Of a DNA stretch of 64,000 bases, positions 38,233 to 48,565 are shown piece by piece. Source of the DNA: Streptomyces sp. NBC_00376. Its GTDB lineage: Bacteria; Actinomycetota; Actinomycetes; Streptomycetales; Streptomycetaceae. Location of the stretch: the NCBI RefSeq assembly GCF_036077095.1, contig NZ_CP107960.1, forward strand, positions 2,480,001-2,544,000, read 5' to 3'. The notes under the pieces were generated by a model that worked only from the letters and a program-made list of their open reading frames with translations, did not search any database and was not told the origin of the DNA. A program made the position numbers and the translations under genes. Every line of letters starts with the position of its first letter. Position 1 is the stretch's first letter.

Positions 38233-39057
38233 TCAGGCCGGAGTGGCGTCCGTGGACGGCGACGGGCCGGACGGGGCATCGGTGGCCCCTCCCTCGGCAG
38301 CGGCCTTCGCCGCAGCCGCCCGTTCCTCCGCGGCGGCGCTGATCTCGCGCCAGGCGGACTCCGCCGCCTGCTGCTCCGCTTCCTTCTTGCTACGGCCGGT
38401 GCCGGTGCCGTACGAGACACCACCGACGCGAGCAGCAGCAGTAAAGGTCTTCTCGTGGTCCGGGCCGGTCTCCGTGACGATGTACTCGGGAACTCCGAGG
38501 CTCTCGCCGGCGGTGAGCTCCTGGAGGCTGGTCTTCCAGTCCAGGCCGGCACCGAGGTTCGAGGACCTGTCGATCAGCGGGTCGAAGAGCCGGTGGACCA
38601 GCTCCGAGGCCGCGCTGAGGCCCTGGTCGAGATAGACCGCGCCGATCACCGCTTCGAGGGTGTCGGCGAGGATGGACGCCTTGTCCCTGCCACCCGTGCC
38701 CTCTTCACCCCGGCCGAGCCGGATGAAGGAGCCGAGTTCCAGGCCGCGGCCCACTTCCGCAAGCGCACGCGAGTTGACCACCGCGGCCCGCAACTTGGCC
38801 AGCTGGCCTTCGGGCAGGTCGGGGTGGGTTCGGTACAGCGTGTCCGTGACCACCAGGCCGAGCACCGAGTCCCCAAGGAATTCGAGCCGCTCGTTGGTGG
38901 GCAGACCGCCGTTCTCGTACGCGTACGAACGGTGGGTCAGCGCACGCACCAGAAGGGCGGTCTCGAGTTGATACCCGAGCCGCCCTTCCAGAAGCGTGTG
39001 GGACGAGGCTGTGTTGACGTTGTCTGCCTTCTTCTTGGCATTGGACAACTCAGACAT
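38233..39057 (-). CDS. rnc: Ribonuclease III
   Basis: 274 residues. The RNase III signature [18 protein letters not shown] and the second acidic cluster [15 protein letters not shown] supply the metal site; a double-stranded RNA-binding domain ([36 protein letters not shown]) and a Pro/Ala-rich tail follow. It processes rRNA, and in S. coelicolor it is AbsB, a global regulator of antibiotic synthesis. Start is ATG 39057 ([11 protein letters not shown]); GTG 39069 is a possible alternative. It follows rpmF by 19 bases. Confidence 0.96.
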   Translation of the reverse strand: MSELSNAKKKADNVNTASSHTLLEGRLGYQLETALLVRALTHRSYAYENGGLPTNERLEFLGDSVLGLVVTDTLYRTHPDLPEGQLAKLRAAVVNSRALAEVGRGLELGSFIRLGRGEEGTGGRDKASILADTLEAVIGAVYLDQGLSAASELVHRLFDPLIDRSSNLGAGLDWKTSLQELTAGESLGVPEYIVTETGPDHEKTFTAAARVGGVSYGTGTGRSKKEAEQQAAESAWREISAAAEERAAAAKAAAEGGATDAPSGPSPSTDATPA

Positions 39058-39076
39058 CGGGCCTCTCACCAGCCGC

Positions 39077-39250
39077 TCAGACCTCGAGGACCTGGCGCTT
39101 GTTGTACGTGCCGCAGCTGGGGCACGCGATGTGCTGCAGCTTCGGCTCCTGGCAACGCTCGCACGAAACCAGGGTGGGGACCGCAGCCTTCCACTGCGAC
39201 CGGCGGTGGCGCGTGTTGCTGCGCGACATCTTCCGCTTCGGAACAGCCAC
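39077..39250 (-). CDS. rpmF: 50S ribosomal protein L32
   Basis: 57 residues from a GTG at 39250: (M)[20 protein letters not shown], then the zinc-binding [20 protein letters not shown], so it is the zinc-containing (C+) form. It begins two bases after the DUF177 stop, which is the conserved yceD-rpmF coupling. Confidence 0.96.
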   Translation of the reverse strand: MAVPKRKMSRSNTRHRRSQWKAAVPTLVSCERCQEPKLQHIACPSCGTYNKRQVLEV

Positions 39251-39252
39251 GG

Positions 39253-39927
39253 CTACTTCTCCTGCTTCTCGTCGACGCCCGCTTCGGCGCCGCCCATGTT
39301 GTCCTTCTCGCCGTCCTGAACGGTGTCGGCGAGTCCCTGCAATGCCGCCCAACGGATGTCGACGGCATCATGGTGGTGGTCGGGGTTCTCGTCCAGCCTG
39401 ATTCCGCATTCGGAACACAGACCGGCACAGGACTCCCGGCACACCGGCTGCATCGGCAGTGCGAGCACCACCGCATCACGCAGCACTGGTTCGAGGTCGA
39501 ACAGGCCGTCCTCGATGAAGAGCCTGTCCTCGTCGTCCTCGGCGTCGTCGGCCGGCTCCGCCTTGCTGCTGCGGCCCCGGTCATCGGCGTCAGGGTACGA
39601 GAACATCTCCTGGAAGTCCGCAGCGACCTCTTGGCGCAGCGGCTCCAGACACCTTACGCACTCCCCCTCGGCCGACGCACGGGCGGTGCCTGTGACAAGC
39701 ACCCCTTCCATGACCGACTCAAGGCGGAGGTCCAGCTCCACGGGTGCGCCTTCCGGCACACCGATGACCCCTTCGATGCCGAGGACAGCCGGCGGACCGG
39801 GTGCGTCCACGGTGCGGGAGAGCCGCTGGAGGGCACCGGGACGCCGGCCCAGCTCGTGCGTATCGAACACGAGGGGGTTTCGGTGGTCGAGGTGGCCGTT
39901 CAGGGCTTTTCCTGCTTTCGAAATCAT
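39253..39927 (-). CDS. DUF177 (YceD) family protein
   Basis: About 224 residues. [20 protein letters not shown] is the start of the conserved part, [20 protein letters not shown] holds the family C-x-x-C, and the later [13 protein letters not shown] motif adds possible zinc ligands. YceD proteins are found beside rpmF nearly everywhere; plant and E. coli members affect 23S rRNA accumulation. The ATG at 39927 has no Shine-Dalgarno site, and homologues begin near HLDHRN, so the start is uncertain by about twelve codons. Confidence 0.87.
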   Translation of the reverse strand: MISKAGKALNGHLDHRNPLVFDTHELGRRPGALQRLSRTVDAPGPPAVLGIEGVIGVPEGAPVELDLRLESVMEGVLVTGTARASAEGECVRCLEPLRQEVAADFQEMFSYPDADDRGRSSKAEPADDAEDDEDRLFIEDGLFDLEPVLRDAVVLALPMQPVCRESCAGLCSECGIRLDENPDHHHDAVDIRWAALQGLADTVQDGEKDNMGGAEAGVDEKQEK

Positions 39928-40101
39928 GTGCAACGCACATCGTGGGGAGGGCCGACCGGATTCGGAGTCGAAGCGGGCAGCCGGGATCGCGGACATACGC
40001 GCGACCGAAGAGCCAGGATACTGGACGCGCCGCCCAGCTCCCAATCCGGGCCGTCGGGACCGTCCGGGCCATGGGCTCCGGGGCCGGGCGGTCCCGTCCG
40101 G

Positions 40102-41193
40102 TCAGCGCTCCTGTTCGTACCGGCGGAGCTGGTCCAGGTCGATCATGCTGGTGTCGAACAGGCTGGTCTCGTCGAGGGCGCTCTCGCCCTGCTGCTGGAC
40201 CTGCTGGCCCTGGGCGGGCTGCTGCTGCCAGCCGTCGTACCCCTGGACGGGGACCTGGGCCTGGGGCTGCTGCTGGGTCTGGTCGTAGCCCTGCTGCTGA
40301 TAGGCCGCGGCGTACGGATCCGGCTGCTGCTGGTACCCGTAGACGTCCTGCTGCGGCTGCCCCTGGTACGCGTAGCTCTCCGCGTAGCCCGAGCCCGGCT
40401 GGGCCTGGGCGGGGAAGTGCGGCTGGGCCTGCTGGTGGACCGGCTGGGGCTCCGGGGTGGCGAGCCCGGCGAGGCCGGCCCAGTGGTCCTCGTCGCTCAT
40501 GTGCGTCTGGTTGCCCGCCGCGTCCTGAGCGGCCACGTGCGCACCGAGCTCGTCGGTGGCGACCCGGCCGTGCAGCTTCTGCCGACCGCGGCCGACCGCG
40601 TCCAGGGTCTTGGCGAGCACGGCCTCGAAGGCGCCCAGCTTGGTGTCCACGTACTCGTCCGCCCGGCGCTGGAGCGTGGCCGGATCGGCGCTGCGCTCGG
40701 GAGCCTCGGCGAAGTCCGGGTCCTCGTAGCCCTGCTCGTCGAAGGGCTGGCCGCGGCCGAGGAGCTTCTCGCGCCCGCGGTCGACGGAGCCGATCGTCTT
40801 GGTGAGGACGACCTCGAAGTTGGCGAGCTTGCTGTCGACGTACTCGTCGGCCTCGGCGCGGACCTCGGCGGCCTCCCGGCGGGCCTCGTCGAGGATGCGG
40901 TCGGCCTCGCTGCGGGACTGTCTGGCGATCTCGGTGTCGGAGATCAGCGAGGTGCGTTCGGCGCGGGCGGCGCCGATGATCCGCTCGGCCTCCTGGCGGG
41001 CCTGTTCGGCCAGCTGCTCCTGGCCGCCGATGAGCTCCTGGGCGTGGGCGAGCGAACCGGGCAGGGCCTCGCGCACCTCTTCGAGCATCACGAGCAGTTC
41101 GGCGCGGTTGACCACGCACGAAGCCGACATGGGCATCGACCGGGCGTTCCCGACCGCTTCGACGATCTCGTCGAGCTTCTTCTGCACGTCCAC
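40102..41193 (-). CDS. SepIVA/DivIVA-like coiled-coil protein
   Basis: 363 residues. An N-terminal part (MDVQKKLDEIVEAVGNARSM) and long coiled coil (about 50-150, rich in Ala/Glu/Arg) are followed by a Gln-rich, low-complexity C-terminal half (repeats of QQP, YQQQ). Automated annotation often calls this ATP synthase subunit b because of the coiled coil, but its position next to coaD and yceD matches mycobacterial SepIVA, a DivIVA-fold protein needed for septation and polar membrane work. The segments VDSKLANFEVVLTKTIGSVD and VDTKLGAFEAVLAKTLDAVG are an internal repeat. GTG start. Confidence 0.8.
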   Translation of the reverse strand: MDVQKKLDEIVEAVGNARSMPMSASCVVNRAELLVMLEEVREALPGSLAHAQELIGGQEQLAEQARQEAERIIGAARAERTSLISDTEIARQSRSEADRILDEARREAAEVRAEADEYVDSKLANFEVVLTKTIGSVDRGREKLLGRGQPFDEQGYEDPDFAEAPERSADPATLQRRADEYVDTKLGAFEAVLAKTLDAVGRGRQKLHGRVATDELGAHVAAQDAAGNQTHMSDEDHWAGLAGLATPEPQPVHQQAQPHFPAQAQPGSGYAESYAYQGQPQQDVYGYQQQPDPYAAAYQQQGYDQTQQQPQAQVPVQGYDGWQQQPAQGQQVQQQGESALDETSLFDTSMIDLDQLRRYEQER

Positions 41194-41291
41194 CGTGTGC
41201 TCGCCACTCTCTACAGCCGATTGGAGACGGACGGGACGACTGTAAGGCCAGTCGGCGCCCGTCCGACACCTGGTGACGGACCGTCAGCGGT

Positions 41292-41771
41292 TCACTGCTG
41301 AGCGAGACGTTCGGTGAGGGCCTCGTGGACCAGCGGGGGAAGCAGGTGGGAGACGTCTCCGCCCCAGGTCGCGACCTCCTTGACCAGGGAGGACGACAGG
41401 AAGCTGTAGGTGGGATTGGTCGGCACGAAGAGCGTCTCGACGCCGGAGAGGCCGTTGTTCATCTGGGCCATCTGGAGCTCGTAGTCGAAGTCGCTGACGG
41501 CCCGCAGGCCCTTCACGATCGCCGGGATGTCGCGCTGCTTGCAGAAGTCGACCAGGAGGCCGTGGAAGGACTCCACCTGGACGTTGCCGAACTCCGCGGT
41601 GACCTGGCGGATCAGGTCGATCCGCTCGTCGACCGTGAACAGGCCCTTCTTGGACTGGTTGATCATCACCGCGACGTGTACGACGTCGTACAGCTTCGAG
41701 GCGCGGCCAATGATGTCGAGGTGTCCATTGGTGATGGGGTCGAATGACCCCGGACAGACGGCGCGGCGCAA
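41292..41771 (-). CDS. coaD: Phosphopantetheine adenylyltransferase
   Basis: 159 residues: (M)[20 protein letters not shown] with the nucleotide-binding T/HxGH motif as TNGH, and the C-terminal [15 protein letters not shown] signature. It makes dephospho-CoA from 4'-phosphopantetheine. I start it at a TTG (41771) because GAGGG lies seven bases upstream and the length then equals typical CoaD; an ATG at 41801 overlapping the rsmD stop would add ten residues. Confidence 0.93.
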   Translation of the reverse strand: MRRAVCPGSFDPITNGHLDIIGRASKLYDVVHVAVMINQSKKGLFTVDERIDLIRQVTAEFGNVQVESFHGLLVDFCKQRDIPAIVKGLRAVSDFDYELQMAQMNNGLSGVETLFVPTNPTYSFLSSSLVKEVATWGGDVSHLLPPLVHEALTERLAQQ

Positions 41772-41797
41772 CTTGATTCCCTCGCTCTCCGGTCCGG

Positions 41798-42382
41798 TCA
41801 TCGTGCGTCTTCGCACGTAGAGGCGGCGCGACCGTACCAAAGCGTTCCTTCGCCGTAGCGACGGGCCCGCAACGGCTCGAATCCCTTGGGCCAGCCGAAT
41901 TCTCCGCCTCTGGTGCTGCGTTCCACGGTGACGAGGGCATCGGCCGTGAGCCAGCCCTGAGCACGGAGTGTGAGCAGTATCTCGCCAAGATCGTCGTCGG
42001 TGACGGCGTACGGCGGGTCCAGGAACACCACGTCGTAGGGGTCCCCCGGGGCCGGTCCTGTCACGATCTGTTCGGCTTTGCCGGTGCGGACCTCGGCGCC
42101 GGGCAGGCCGAGGGTGCGGACGTTGTCCCGGACGGTGCGGACGGCCTTGGGGTCGGCCTCGACGAGCAGAGCGTGCACCGCGCCGCGGGAGAGCGCCTCC
42201 AGGCCGACGGCCCCGGACCCCGCGTACAGATCGGCGATACGGATGCCCTCCAGGCTGCCGAGGAGCGCTTCCCAGGTGGAGAAGAGGCCCTCGCGCGCAC
42301 GGTCGGAGGTGGGGCGGGTGCCGGTGCCGGGCGGAACGGCCAGGCGGCGTCCGCCGGCCGAGCCGGCGATCACGCGGGTCAT
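41798..42382 (-). CDS. rsmD: 16S rRNA (guanine966-N2)-methyltransferase RsmD
   Basis: 194 residues from ATG 42382 ([19 protein letters not shown]). SAM motif [20 protein letters not shown] and catalytic motif [10 protein letters not shown] identify an N2-guanine methyltransferase acting on 16S rRNA. It is coupled to coaD, the usual actinobacterial pairing. Confidence 0.94.
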   Translation of the reverse strand: MTRVIAGSAGGRRLAVPPGTGTRPTSDRAREGLFSTWEALLGSLEGIRIADLYAGSGAVGLEALSRGAVHALLVEADPKAVRTVRDNVRTLGLPGAEVRTGKAEQIVTGPAPGDPYDVVFLDPPYAVTDDDLGEILLTLRAQGWLTADALVTVERSTRGGEFGWPKGFEPLRARRYGEGTLWYGRAASTCEDAR

Positions 42383-42499
42383 GGGTGTCTGGTCCTCGGT
42401 TCGTGGGCGGGCCCGCGGGGTGCCGCGGCGACGTGCCACCCACGATATGGCGTCGTCGCCGATCGGGCCCCCGCACCCGGCGTCCCCCGCCGGTCCCGG

Positions 42500-44731
42500 T
42501 CAGCCCTTGTCGAGGTACTGCTCGCGCTCCTTGTCGAGCAGCGCGTCCAGCGCGGTCCGCAGCTCCGGCAGGTGTTCGAGCTCCGGGTCGGCGGCGACGA
42601 TCGCGACGGCCTCCTCGCGTGCGGCGGCGATGACCTCCTCGTCGTCGATGACGGTGAGCATCCGCAGCGAGGAGCGGACCCCGGACTGGGCCTGGCCGAG
42701 GACATCACCCTCGCGGCGCTGCTCCAGGTCGATCCGGGAGAGCTCGAAGCCGTCCAGGGTGGCGGCGACCGCGGAGAGGCGGGCGCGGGCGGGACTGGCC
42801 TCGTGGGCCTCGCTGACCAGCAGGCAGAGCCCGGGGGCGGAGCCCCGGCCGACCCGGCCGCGCAGCTGGTGCAGCTGGGAGACGCCGAAGCGGTCGGCGT
42901 CCATGATCACCATGGCGGTGGCGTTGGGGACGTTGACGCCGACCTCGATGACGGTGGTGGCGACCAGGACGTCGACCTCGCCCGCGGCGAAGCGGCGCAT
43001 CACGTCGTCCTTGTCGTCGGGGTTCATCCTGCCGTGCAGCACCTCGATGCGCAGACCGGCCAGGGGGCCCTTGGTGAGCTGCTCGGCGATCTCCAGCACG
43101 GCGAGCGGCGGGCGCTTGTCGCCCTCGGCCTCGGGGGCCTTCTTCTTCGCCTTCTTCCCGGCCGCCTCGTCGTCGGCGTCGTCGCCGATGCGGGGGCAGA
43201 CCACGTACGCCTGGTGTCCGTTCTCCACTTCTTCCCGCACCCTTTCCCAGGCGCGGCTGAGGAAGTGCGGCTTGTCCTTGGCGGGCACCACATGGCTGGC
43301 GATGGGCGAGCGGCCGGCCGGGAGCTGGTCCAGTACGGAGGTCTCCAGGTCGCCGAAGACGGTCATGGCGACCGTACGGGGGATGGGGGTGGCCGTCATG
43401 ACCAGCAGGTGCGGCGACCTCCTTTCCCCCTGGGAGTGCCCCTTGGACCGAAGGGCGTCGCGCTGTTCCACCCCGAAGCGGTGCTGTTCGTCGACGACGA
43501 CCAGGCCCAGGTCGTGGAACTGGACCTTGTCCTCGATCAGGGCGTGGGTGCCGATCACGATCCCGGCCTCGCCGGTGACGAGGTCGAGGAGCGCCTGCCG
43601 GCGGGCCGCGGCGCCCATGGAGCCGGTGAGCAGCACCACCTTCGTCCCCTGCTCGGAGCCGCCCAGCATGCCGCCCTCGGCCAGCTCCCCCATCATTTCC
43701 GTGATCGAGCGGTGGTGCTGCTGGGCGAGCACCTCGGTGGGCGCGAGCATCGCGGCCTGCCCGCCCGCGTCGACGACCCCGAGCATGGCCCGCAGCGCGA
43801 CCATGGTCTTCCCCGATCCGACTTCGCCCTGGAGGAGCCGGTGCATCGGGTGCTCGGTCGCGAGGTCGTCGAAGATCTCCTTGGAGACCTTCTGCTGCCC
43901 GTCGGTGAGGGTGAAGGGCAGCTTGGCGTCGAAGGCGTCGAGCAGCCCGCCGGGCACGGGTCTGCGGGCCACGGCCGGGAGCTGGGTGTCGGCGTACCTG
44001 CGGCGGGCCAGCGCGACCTGGAGGACGAAGGCCTCGTCCCACTTCAGCCGGTCCCTGGCCTCGGCGATGTCCGCCTTGGTCTGCGGGCGGTGGACCTTGA
44101 GCAGCGCCTCGGGGAGCGCCGTGAAGCCGCGGCCCTCGCGCAGGCCCGGCGGCAGCGGGTCGACGGCCTCCTGCGCGCTGGGCAGCACCGTGTCGACGGC
44201 CTTGGCGATCCGCCACGAGTCCAGCTGCTTGCAGGCCGGGTAGATCGGCAGCAGCCGCCCGGCGAAGGCGTCCACCGCCTCCGCAGCCCCAGCCCCGTCG
44301 GCGGATTCAGTGTCCAGCAGCTGGTACGTCGGGTGGGCCAGCTGCATCTTGCGGTTGAAGACGGAGACCTTGCCCGCGAACATCGCCCGGCGGCCGGGCA
44401 GCAGCTCCTTGTGCGGCTTGTGGACGCCGTGGCCGAAGAAGACCAGCTGGAGCCGGCCGTGGCCGTCGGTGAGGGTCACTTCCAGGCGCTTGCCGCGGCC
44501 GTTGTTGAACATCAGGACGCGGGCGTCGGCGACCTGGGCGACCACCGTCACATGCTCGTCCAGCGGAAGGTCGGCCAGCGCCGTGAGCCGGCCGCGCTCC
44601 TCGTACCGCCGCGGGTAGTGGTGGAGCAGATCACCGACCGTGTGCAGGTCGAGGTGTTCGGCCATCACCTTCGCGGTGGCTCCGCCGAGCAGCTTCTTGA
44701 GGGGTTCATCGAACGCAGACACGCGATCCAT
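42500..44731 (-). CDS. recG: ATP-dependent DNA helicase RecG
   Basis: 743 residues. It has the wedge OB domain ([20 protein letters not shown]), Walker [19 protein letters not shown], the DEQH-type Walker [16 protein letters not shown], motif [12 protein letters not shown] and motif [11 protein letters not shown]. RecG remodels stalled forks and Holliday junctions. An insertion rich in Lys/Ala/Glu ([15 protein letters not shown]) lies in the second helicase domain. The start at 44731 ([15 protein letters not shown]) is the conserved one. Confidence 0.96.
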   Translation of the reverse strand: MDRVSAFDEPLKKLLGGATAKVMAEHLDLHTVGDLLHHYPRRYEERGRLTALADLPLDEHVTVVAQVADARVLMFNNGRGKRLEVTLTDGHGRLQLVFFGHGVHKPHKELLPGRRAMFAGKVSVFNRKMQLAHPTYQLLDTESADGAGAAEAVDAFAGRLLPIYPACKQLDSWRIAKAVDTVLPSAQEAVDPLPPGLREGRGFTALPEALLKVHRPQTKADIAEARDRLKWDEAFVLQVALARRRYADTQLPAVARRPVPGGLLDAFDAKLPFTLTDGQQKVSKEIFDDLATEHPMHRLLQGEVGSGKTMVALRAMLGVVDAGGQAAMLAPTEVLAQQHHRSITEMMGELAEGGMLGGSEQGTKVVLLTGSMGAAARRQALLDLVTGEAGIVIGTHALIEDKVQFHDLGLVVVDEQHRFGVEQRDALRSKGHSQGERRSPHLLVMTATPIPRTVAMTVFGDLETSVLDQLPAGRSPIASHVVPAKDKPHFLSRAWERVREEVENGHQAYVVCPRIGDDADDEAAGKKAKKKAPEAEGDKRPPLAVLEIAEQLTKGPLAGLRIEVLHGRMNPDDKDDVMRRFAAGEVDVLVATTVIEVGVNVPNATAMVIMDADRFGVSQLHQLRGRVGRGSAPGLCLLVSEAHEASPARARLSAVAATLDGFELSRIDLEQRREGDVLGQAQSGVRSSLRMLTVIDDEEVIAAAREEAVAIVAADPELEHLPELRTALDALLDKEREQYLDKG

Positions 44732-44927
44732 TGCACACCACAGCACTGACAGATGTCTGGCGGGCACCACCCGGAACCTGTGAATCCCCTGGTCGCAACC
44801 GTCGCCGCGCCGCTAGGGTCGGCTCCCACGCTTCCGGCTCGCGATCACCTCTCCAGGGATCGCCCGACCCGCGCTGTCGCGAGTGCCTCACCGGACGAGG
44901 CACAGGCCCCCCACCGGCGCTGCGACG

Positions 44928-46355
44928 ATGACATCTGAGACCTCAGCGAATTCCGCGTCCCCCGAACACACATCGAGTTCTGTGCCCTGACCGGCAACGA
45001 GGCCCGCGGCCTGGAAATCCTCGCCGAGCGGCCCGCGTACTTCACCGACAGCGGCAACCCCGGCAGCCTGATGGACTACCTGGCCGTCATGGCGCTGCTG
45101 ATGGGCCGGCTGACCGCGCTCGGCCACGGCGGGCAGTCGGCGCCGGGTCCGGCCGGGACCGACTGGACCGCCTCCTCGCTGGCCGCGCACGCCCGCGCGC
45201 GGGCGCTGGAGCTGGCCGCCCGGTTCGACGGACGCAACGGCACCGCGCAGGTCGGCAAGCTGGTGCGGGAGCGGCTGGACCGCCGGCCGCTGGTGGACCG
45301 GCTGCCGCTCGGTGTACGGGCGGGGCGGCCGGCCGCCCCGCCCGGGAAACCTGAGTCCGCCCCGACGCCTTCCCCGGAGACACCTGCGAAGACGCCCCCG
45401 AACCTGACCGCCCTGCTGGCCGAGGCTCACCGTCTCTCCGACGCCCAGCACCCGGACGCCGGGGCCGCCTGGGAAGCCGTCGCCCGCCGGGCCGCCGAAC
45501 GGGACGGGGCCGCGGCCGGCCTGTCGGACCACGACCGCGCGTGCGTCGAGGACCACCGGGCGATGTACGGCTCGCTCCCGCCCACCGAGGCGATGGCGGC
45601 CTTCGGGAGGGCCGCCGCGTTCTACGAATCCGCGGGCGACCCGGGCGAGGCCGCCGCCGCGGCGGGCCGGGCCGCGTACGCCCGCGCGCTGGAGCCCGGC
45701 GGGGCGGACGGGGCGCTGGCCGCGATCGCGCCGGTGGTGGACCGGATCCTGGCCCTGTACGCCGACGGCGCGGCCACCGCCCGCCAGGCGGGCGGCGCAC
45801 TGGTGTGCCGGGCCCGCATCCTCGCCCGACTGGTGCAGGACGCCCCGGACGAGGCGGCCGCCGAATCGGCCCTCGCCGGTCTCGAACAGGGGGCGCGGGA
45901 GCTGCTCGCGTTCACCGAACCACTGCACGGGGAGCCGGGGGTGGCCACCCGGACCGCGGAGGCTCTGGATCTGCTCGGCGACGTCGCGGCGTTCCGCGGC
46001 GACCCGCACGGCGCGCTGGAGCGGTACGAGCGGGCCGCCGCCGAGACCGACGGAGCCGGGCTGTCCTGGTACGCCGTCGAGTACTTGGCCAAGGCGTCCG
46101 GGCTCGCCGCCCAACTGGAGGAGTACGAGCGGGCGGAAGCGGCGGCACGGGGCGGCGTTCGTCCCGGCGCGCGGGCGGGCCCGGCTGCATCTGCGGCTCG
46201 CCGAAGTCCTCGCCGGTACCGGGCAGTTCGCCGAGGCGGTCGAGCAGGCGCTGGACGCCGCGCACTGGGTCGGGGAGCCGGACGAGACGGGCGAGGAGCG
46301 CCGCGCGGAGGCCGAGGCGCTGCTGGAGTACGTGGGACGGCGAACCGGCGCCTAG
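44928..46355 (+). pseudogene. TPR-repeat protein gene with two compensating frameshifts
   Basis: ATG 44928 opens a plausible start (MTSETSANSASPEHTSSSVP) that runs into a stop after 20 codons. Clearly coding sequence continues one frame over, from about 44975 (ALTGNEARGLEILAERPAYF) through MDYLAVMALLMGRLTALGHG and Ala-rich TPR helices. Near 46147 a run of four G shifts the reading again: removing one G restores ARAAFV, then LHLRLAEVLAGTGQFAEAVE and LLEYVGRRTGA with stop TAG 46353-46355. Start and end share one frame, so one lost and one gained base cancel. Either the gene is decaying or there are two sequencing errors. Function unknown; it is divergent from recG. Confidence 0.75.
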
Positions 46356-46360
46356 AAGAA

Positions 46361-46375
46361 GGCCGCCGGGCGGCC
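46361..46375. terminator. Small hairpin between convergent TPR and DAK genes
   Basis: GGCCGCC (46361-46367), one base, then GGCGGCC (46369-46375). It lies in the 45-bp gap between two converging reading frames. The tiny loop makes it a weak candidate. Confidence 0.4.
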
Positions 46376-46400
46376 CCGGCAGCCCTTCGGGCCGACCTCG

Positions 46401-48020
46401 CTACTCCACCCCGATGAGCAGCGGAGCGCTCTGGCGGCCGCCCCGGTACACCACCGTGTCCACCGCCAGATAGCCCTCGCGCACGTGCTCCTCCAGCGCG
46501 TCCGCGAGGCTGTCGGGGACGTCCTCGCCGAGGACCAGGGTGACCAGTTCGCCGCCCGCCGCCAGCATCCGGTCCAGCACGTCGCGGGCGGTCCGCGGTA
46601 CGTCCCCGCCGATGACCGCGACGTCGCCGTCGATCAGGCCCAGCACGTCGCCCGCCTGACAGATGCCCGCCATGGTCCAGGACTGCCGTTCGGCGACGGC
46701 GAGTTCGGCGTAGCGGGTGGCGCCGGCGGCGGCGGTCATCGCCACCACGTCCTCGTCGAAGCTGCGGTCGGGTTCGTGGACGGCGAGGGCCGCGATGCCC
46801 TGGACGGCTGCCCTGGTCGGGATCAGGGCGACCCGGACGCCCTGGGCGCGGGCCTGTTCGGCGGCGGCCGCGGCGGTGTGGCGCAGCTCCGCGTCGTTGG
46901 GCAGCAGGACCACCTCGCGGGCGTGCGCCCGGAGGATCGCGTCGACCAGTTCGCCGCTGGCGGGCGGCTCGCCGGGGCGGGCCAGCACCGTGGTGGCCCC
47001 GGCCTCCTTGCACAGGTCGCGGAGCCCGTCGCCGGGGACCAGTACGACGACCGCGCGCTGCACGGGCTCGGCGTGGGGGTGCACCCGGTCCGGGCCGAAG
47101 TGGGTGATCCGGATCCGGTACGGCCGCCCGGCCTCGACCCCGGCCTCCACGGCGGCACCCGCGTCGTCGACGTGCACATGGACGTTCCACAGTCCGTCGC
47201 CGCCCACCACCACGAGCGAGTCGCCGAGCCGGTCGAGCCGGGTCCGCAGCCGGTCCACCGCGTCGTCCGTGGCCTCCAGCAGGTAGATGACCTCGAAGGC
47301 GGGTCCGCCCTCCGCGTCGGCCTCCGCGCAGTCGTCCGGCACTTGAAGGATCGGCACCGCCGTCCGACGGCGCTCGGGCGCCTGCCCGCAGACCGCTTCG
47401 ACGAGCGCCCCGAGCACCGTCACCAGGCCCCGTCCGCCGGCGTCCACGACGCCCGCCCGGCCGAGGACGGCGAGCTGTCCGGGGGTCGCCTCCAGGGCCG
47501 TGCGCGCCCCTTCGTACGCCGCCCGTGCGACCTCCGTGGTCCCGGCGCCGTCCTCGGTGCGGGCGGCGGCCTCGGCGGCCGCGGTGGCCACGGTGAGCAC
47601 GGTGCCCTCGACAGGGTGGGCCACGGCCTGCCGGGCCGCCGCGGCGGCGACGGCGAGCGCCCGGCGCAGCCGGTCCGCGTCATGGCCGTCGGCCAGTACA
47701 CCCGCCATCCCGCGCAGCAACTGGGCCAGGATCGTGCCGGAGTTCCCTCGGGCGCCGATCAGGGCGCCGTGCGCCATGGCCCGCACCGCGTCGGCCGTGG
47801 CGGGCACGGTCCCGCCGGTCTCGTGGGCGGCGAAGACCGCTTCGACGGCCTGGGTCGCGGATTCCACGGTGAGATAAAGGTTGGTCCCGGTGTCCCCGTC
47901 GGCGACGGGGTACACGTTGATCGCGTCGATCGCCTCGCGCTCCCGGCCCAGCGCCTCAAGCGCCAGTGAGCACCAGGTGCGCACCGCGACGGCGTCCATG
48001 TCGTCGGCGGTCTGCGGCAC
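46401..48020 (-). CDS. DAK/DhaL-domain protein, FakA-like (YloV family)
   Basis: 539 residues from a GTG at 48020 with AGGAGG upstream. The N-terminal DhaL domain has INVYPVADGDTGTNLYLTVE (ADP/metal-binding Asp), AHGALIGARGNSGTILAQLL and GRAGVVDAGGRGLVTVLGAL. The middle and C-terminal YloV-type domains (VHVHVDDAGAAVEAG, VVVLVPGDGLRDLCKEAGAT) match the kinase that phosphorylates fatty acids held by FakB/DegV proteins in Firmicutes. That activity here is inferred. It is divergent from rpmB. Confidence 0.88.
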   Translation of the reverse strand: MPQTADDMDAVAVRTWCSLALEALGREREAIDAINVYPVADGDTGTNLYLTVESATQAVEAVFAAHETGGTVPATADAVRAMAHGALIGARGNSGTILAQLLRGMAGVLADGHDADRLRRALAVAAAAARQAVAHPVEGTVLTVATAAAEAAARTEDGAGTTEVARAAYEGARTALEATPGQLAVLGRAGVVDAGGRGLVTVLGALVEAVCGQAPERRRTAVPILQVPDDCAEADAEGGPAFEVIYLLEATDDAVDRLRTRLDRLGDSLVVVGGDGLWNVHVHVDDAGAAVEAGVEAGRPYRIRITHFGPDRVHPHAEPVQRAVVVLVPGDGLRDLCKEAGATTVLARPGEPPASGELVDAILRAHAREVVLLPNDAELRHTAAAAAEQARAQGVRVALIPTRAAVQGIAALAVHEPDRSFDEDVVAMTAAAGATRYAELAVAERQSWTMAGICQAGDVLGLIDGDVAVIGGDVPRTARDVLDRMLAAGGELVTLVLGEDVPDSLADALEEHVREGYLAVDTVVYRGGRQSAPLLIGVE

Positions 48021-48280
48021 CTGTCGGTCCTCCTCGGATTCGGCCGTGGGCGGCCGGCTGCATCGCAGAGTAGTACCCCGCGCACCGGGTCCGGCGGGGA
48101 CAGGGGGCGGGAGGGGGTCGGTGAAACCCATGGTAGTTTCGTTCTACCGACGCAGCCGTTGTATGCTGCTTCGGTTGCCCGATGAGAGTCGGGCCATCCC
48201 TCCGGTACCGCCACTTCAGTCAAATGATTCCGGCGCGCCGGATTTCACTGTAAGTGCATCTGAAGTCTTTGGAGTGACCC

Positions 48281-48466
48281 GTGGCTGCCAACTGCGACGT
48301 CTGCGGCAAGGGGCCGGGCTTCGGCAACAACATTTCGCACTCGCACCGCCGTACGTCCCGTCGCTGGAATCCCAACATCCAGCGCGTGCGTGCCGTGGTC
48401 GGTCGGACGCCGAAGCGGCTCAACGTCTGCACCTCGTGCATCAAGGCCGGCAAGGTCGCGCGCTGA
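48281..48466 (+). CDS. rpmB: 50S ribosomal protein L28
   Basis: 61 residues from a GTG at 48281 with GGAG upstream: (M)[20 protein letters not shown] and the partner pair CTSCIKAGK, so this is the zinc-binding (C+) form. TATGCT at 48162-48167 is a possible -10; an inverted repeat GGTAG...CTACC (48132-48148) lies just before it. Streptomyces also makes C-minus paralogues under zinc control elsewhere. Confidence 0.96.
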   Translation: MAANCDVCGKGPGFGNNISHSHRRTSRRWNPNIQRVRAVVGRTPKRLNVCTSCIKAGKVAR

Positions 48467-48499
48467 CGTTCCCGTCGTAGCGCAGCCTTCCGGTTGCCC

Positions 48500-48533
48500 A
48501 AAAAGCCGGTCCACCTCGGTGGACCGGCTTTTT
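48500..48533. terminator. Bidirectional terminator between rpmB and thiD
   Basis: AAAAAGCCGGTCCACC (48500-48515) and GGTGGACCGGCTTTTT (48518-48533) are perfectly complementary, with A-run and T-run on the outer edges in both directions. It serves the converging rpmB and thiD genes. Confidence 0.95.
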
Positions 48534-48565
48534 GCTGTGCTCCCGGCCTTTCGCGCCGTGCGCCC

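Noticed and set aside
38158..41301. 1047-residue plus-strand open frame
   Set aside because: It is antisense to rnc, rpmF, DUF177 and sepIVA, each with clear family motifs.
44753..44938. 61-residue plus-strand open frame before the TPR gene
   Set aside because: It has no domain, poor start context and ends in the stop just before the TPR coding signal; it may only be leader sequence.
46485..47969. 494-residue plus-strand open frame antisense to the DAK gene
   Set aside because: It is a GC-driven shadow; the minus-strand frame has all DhaL motifs.
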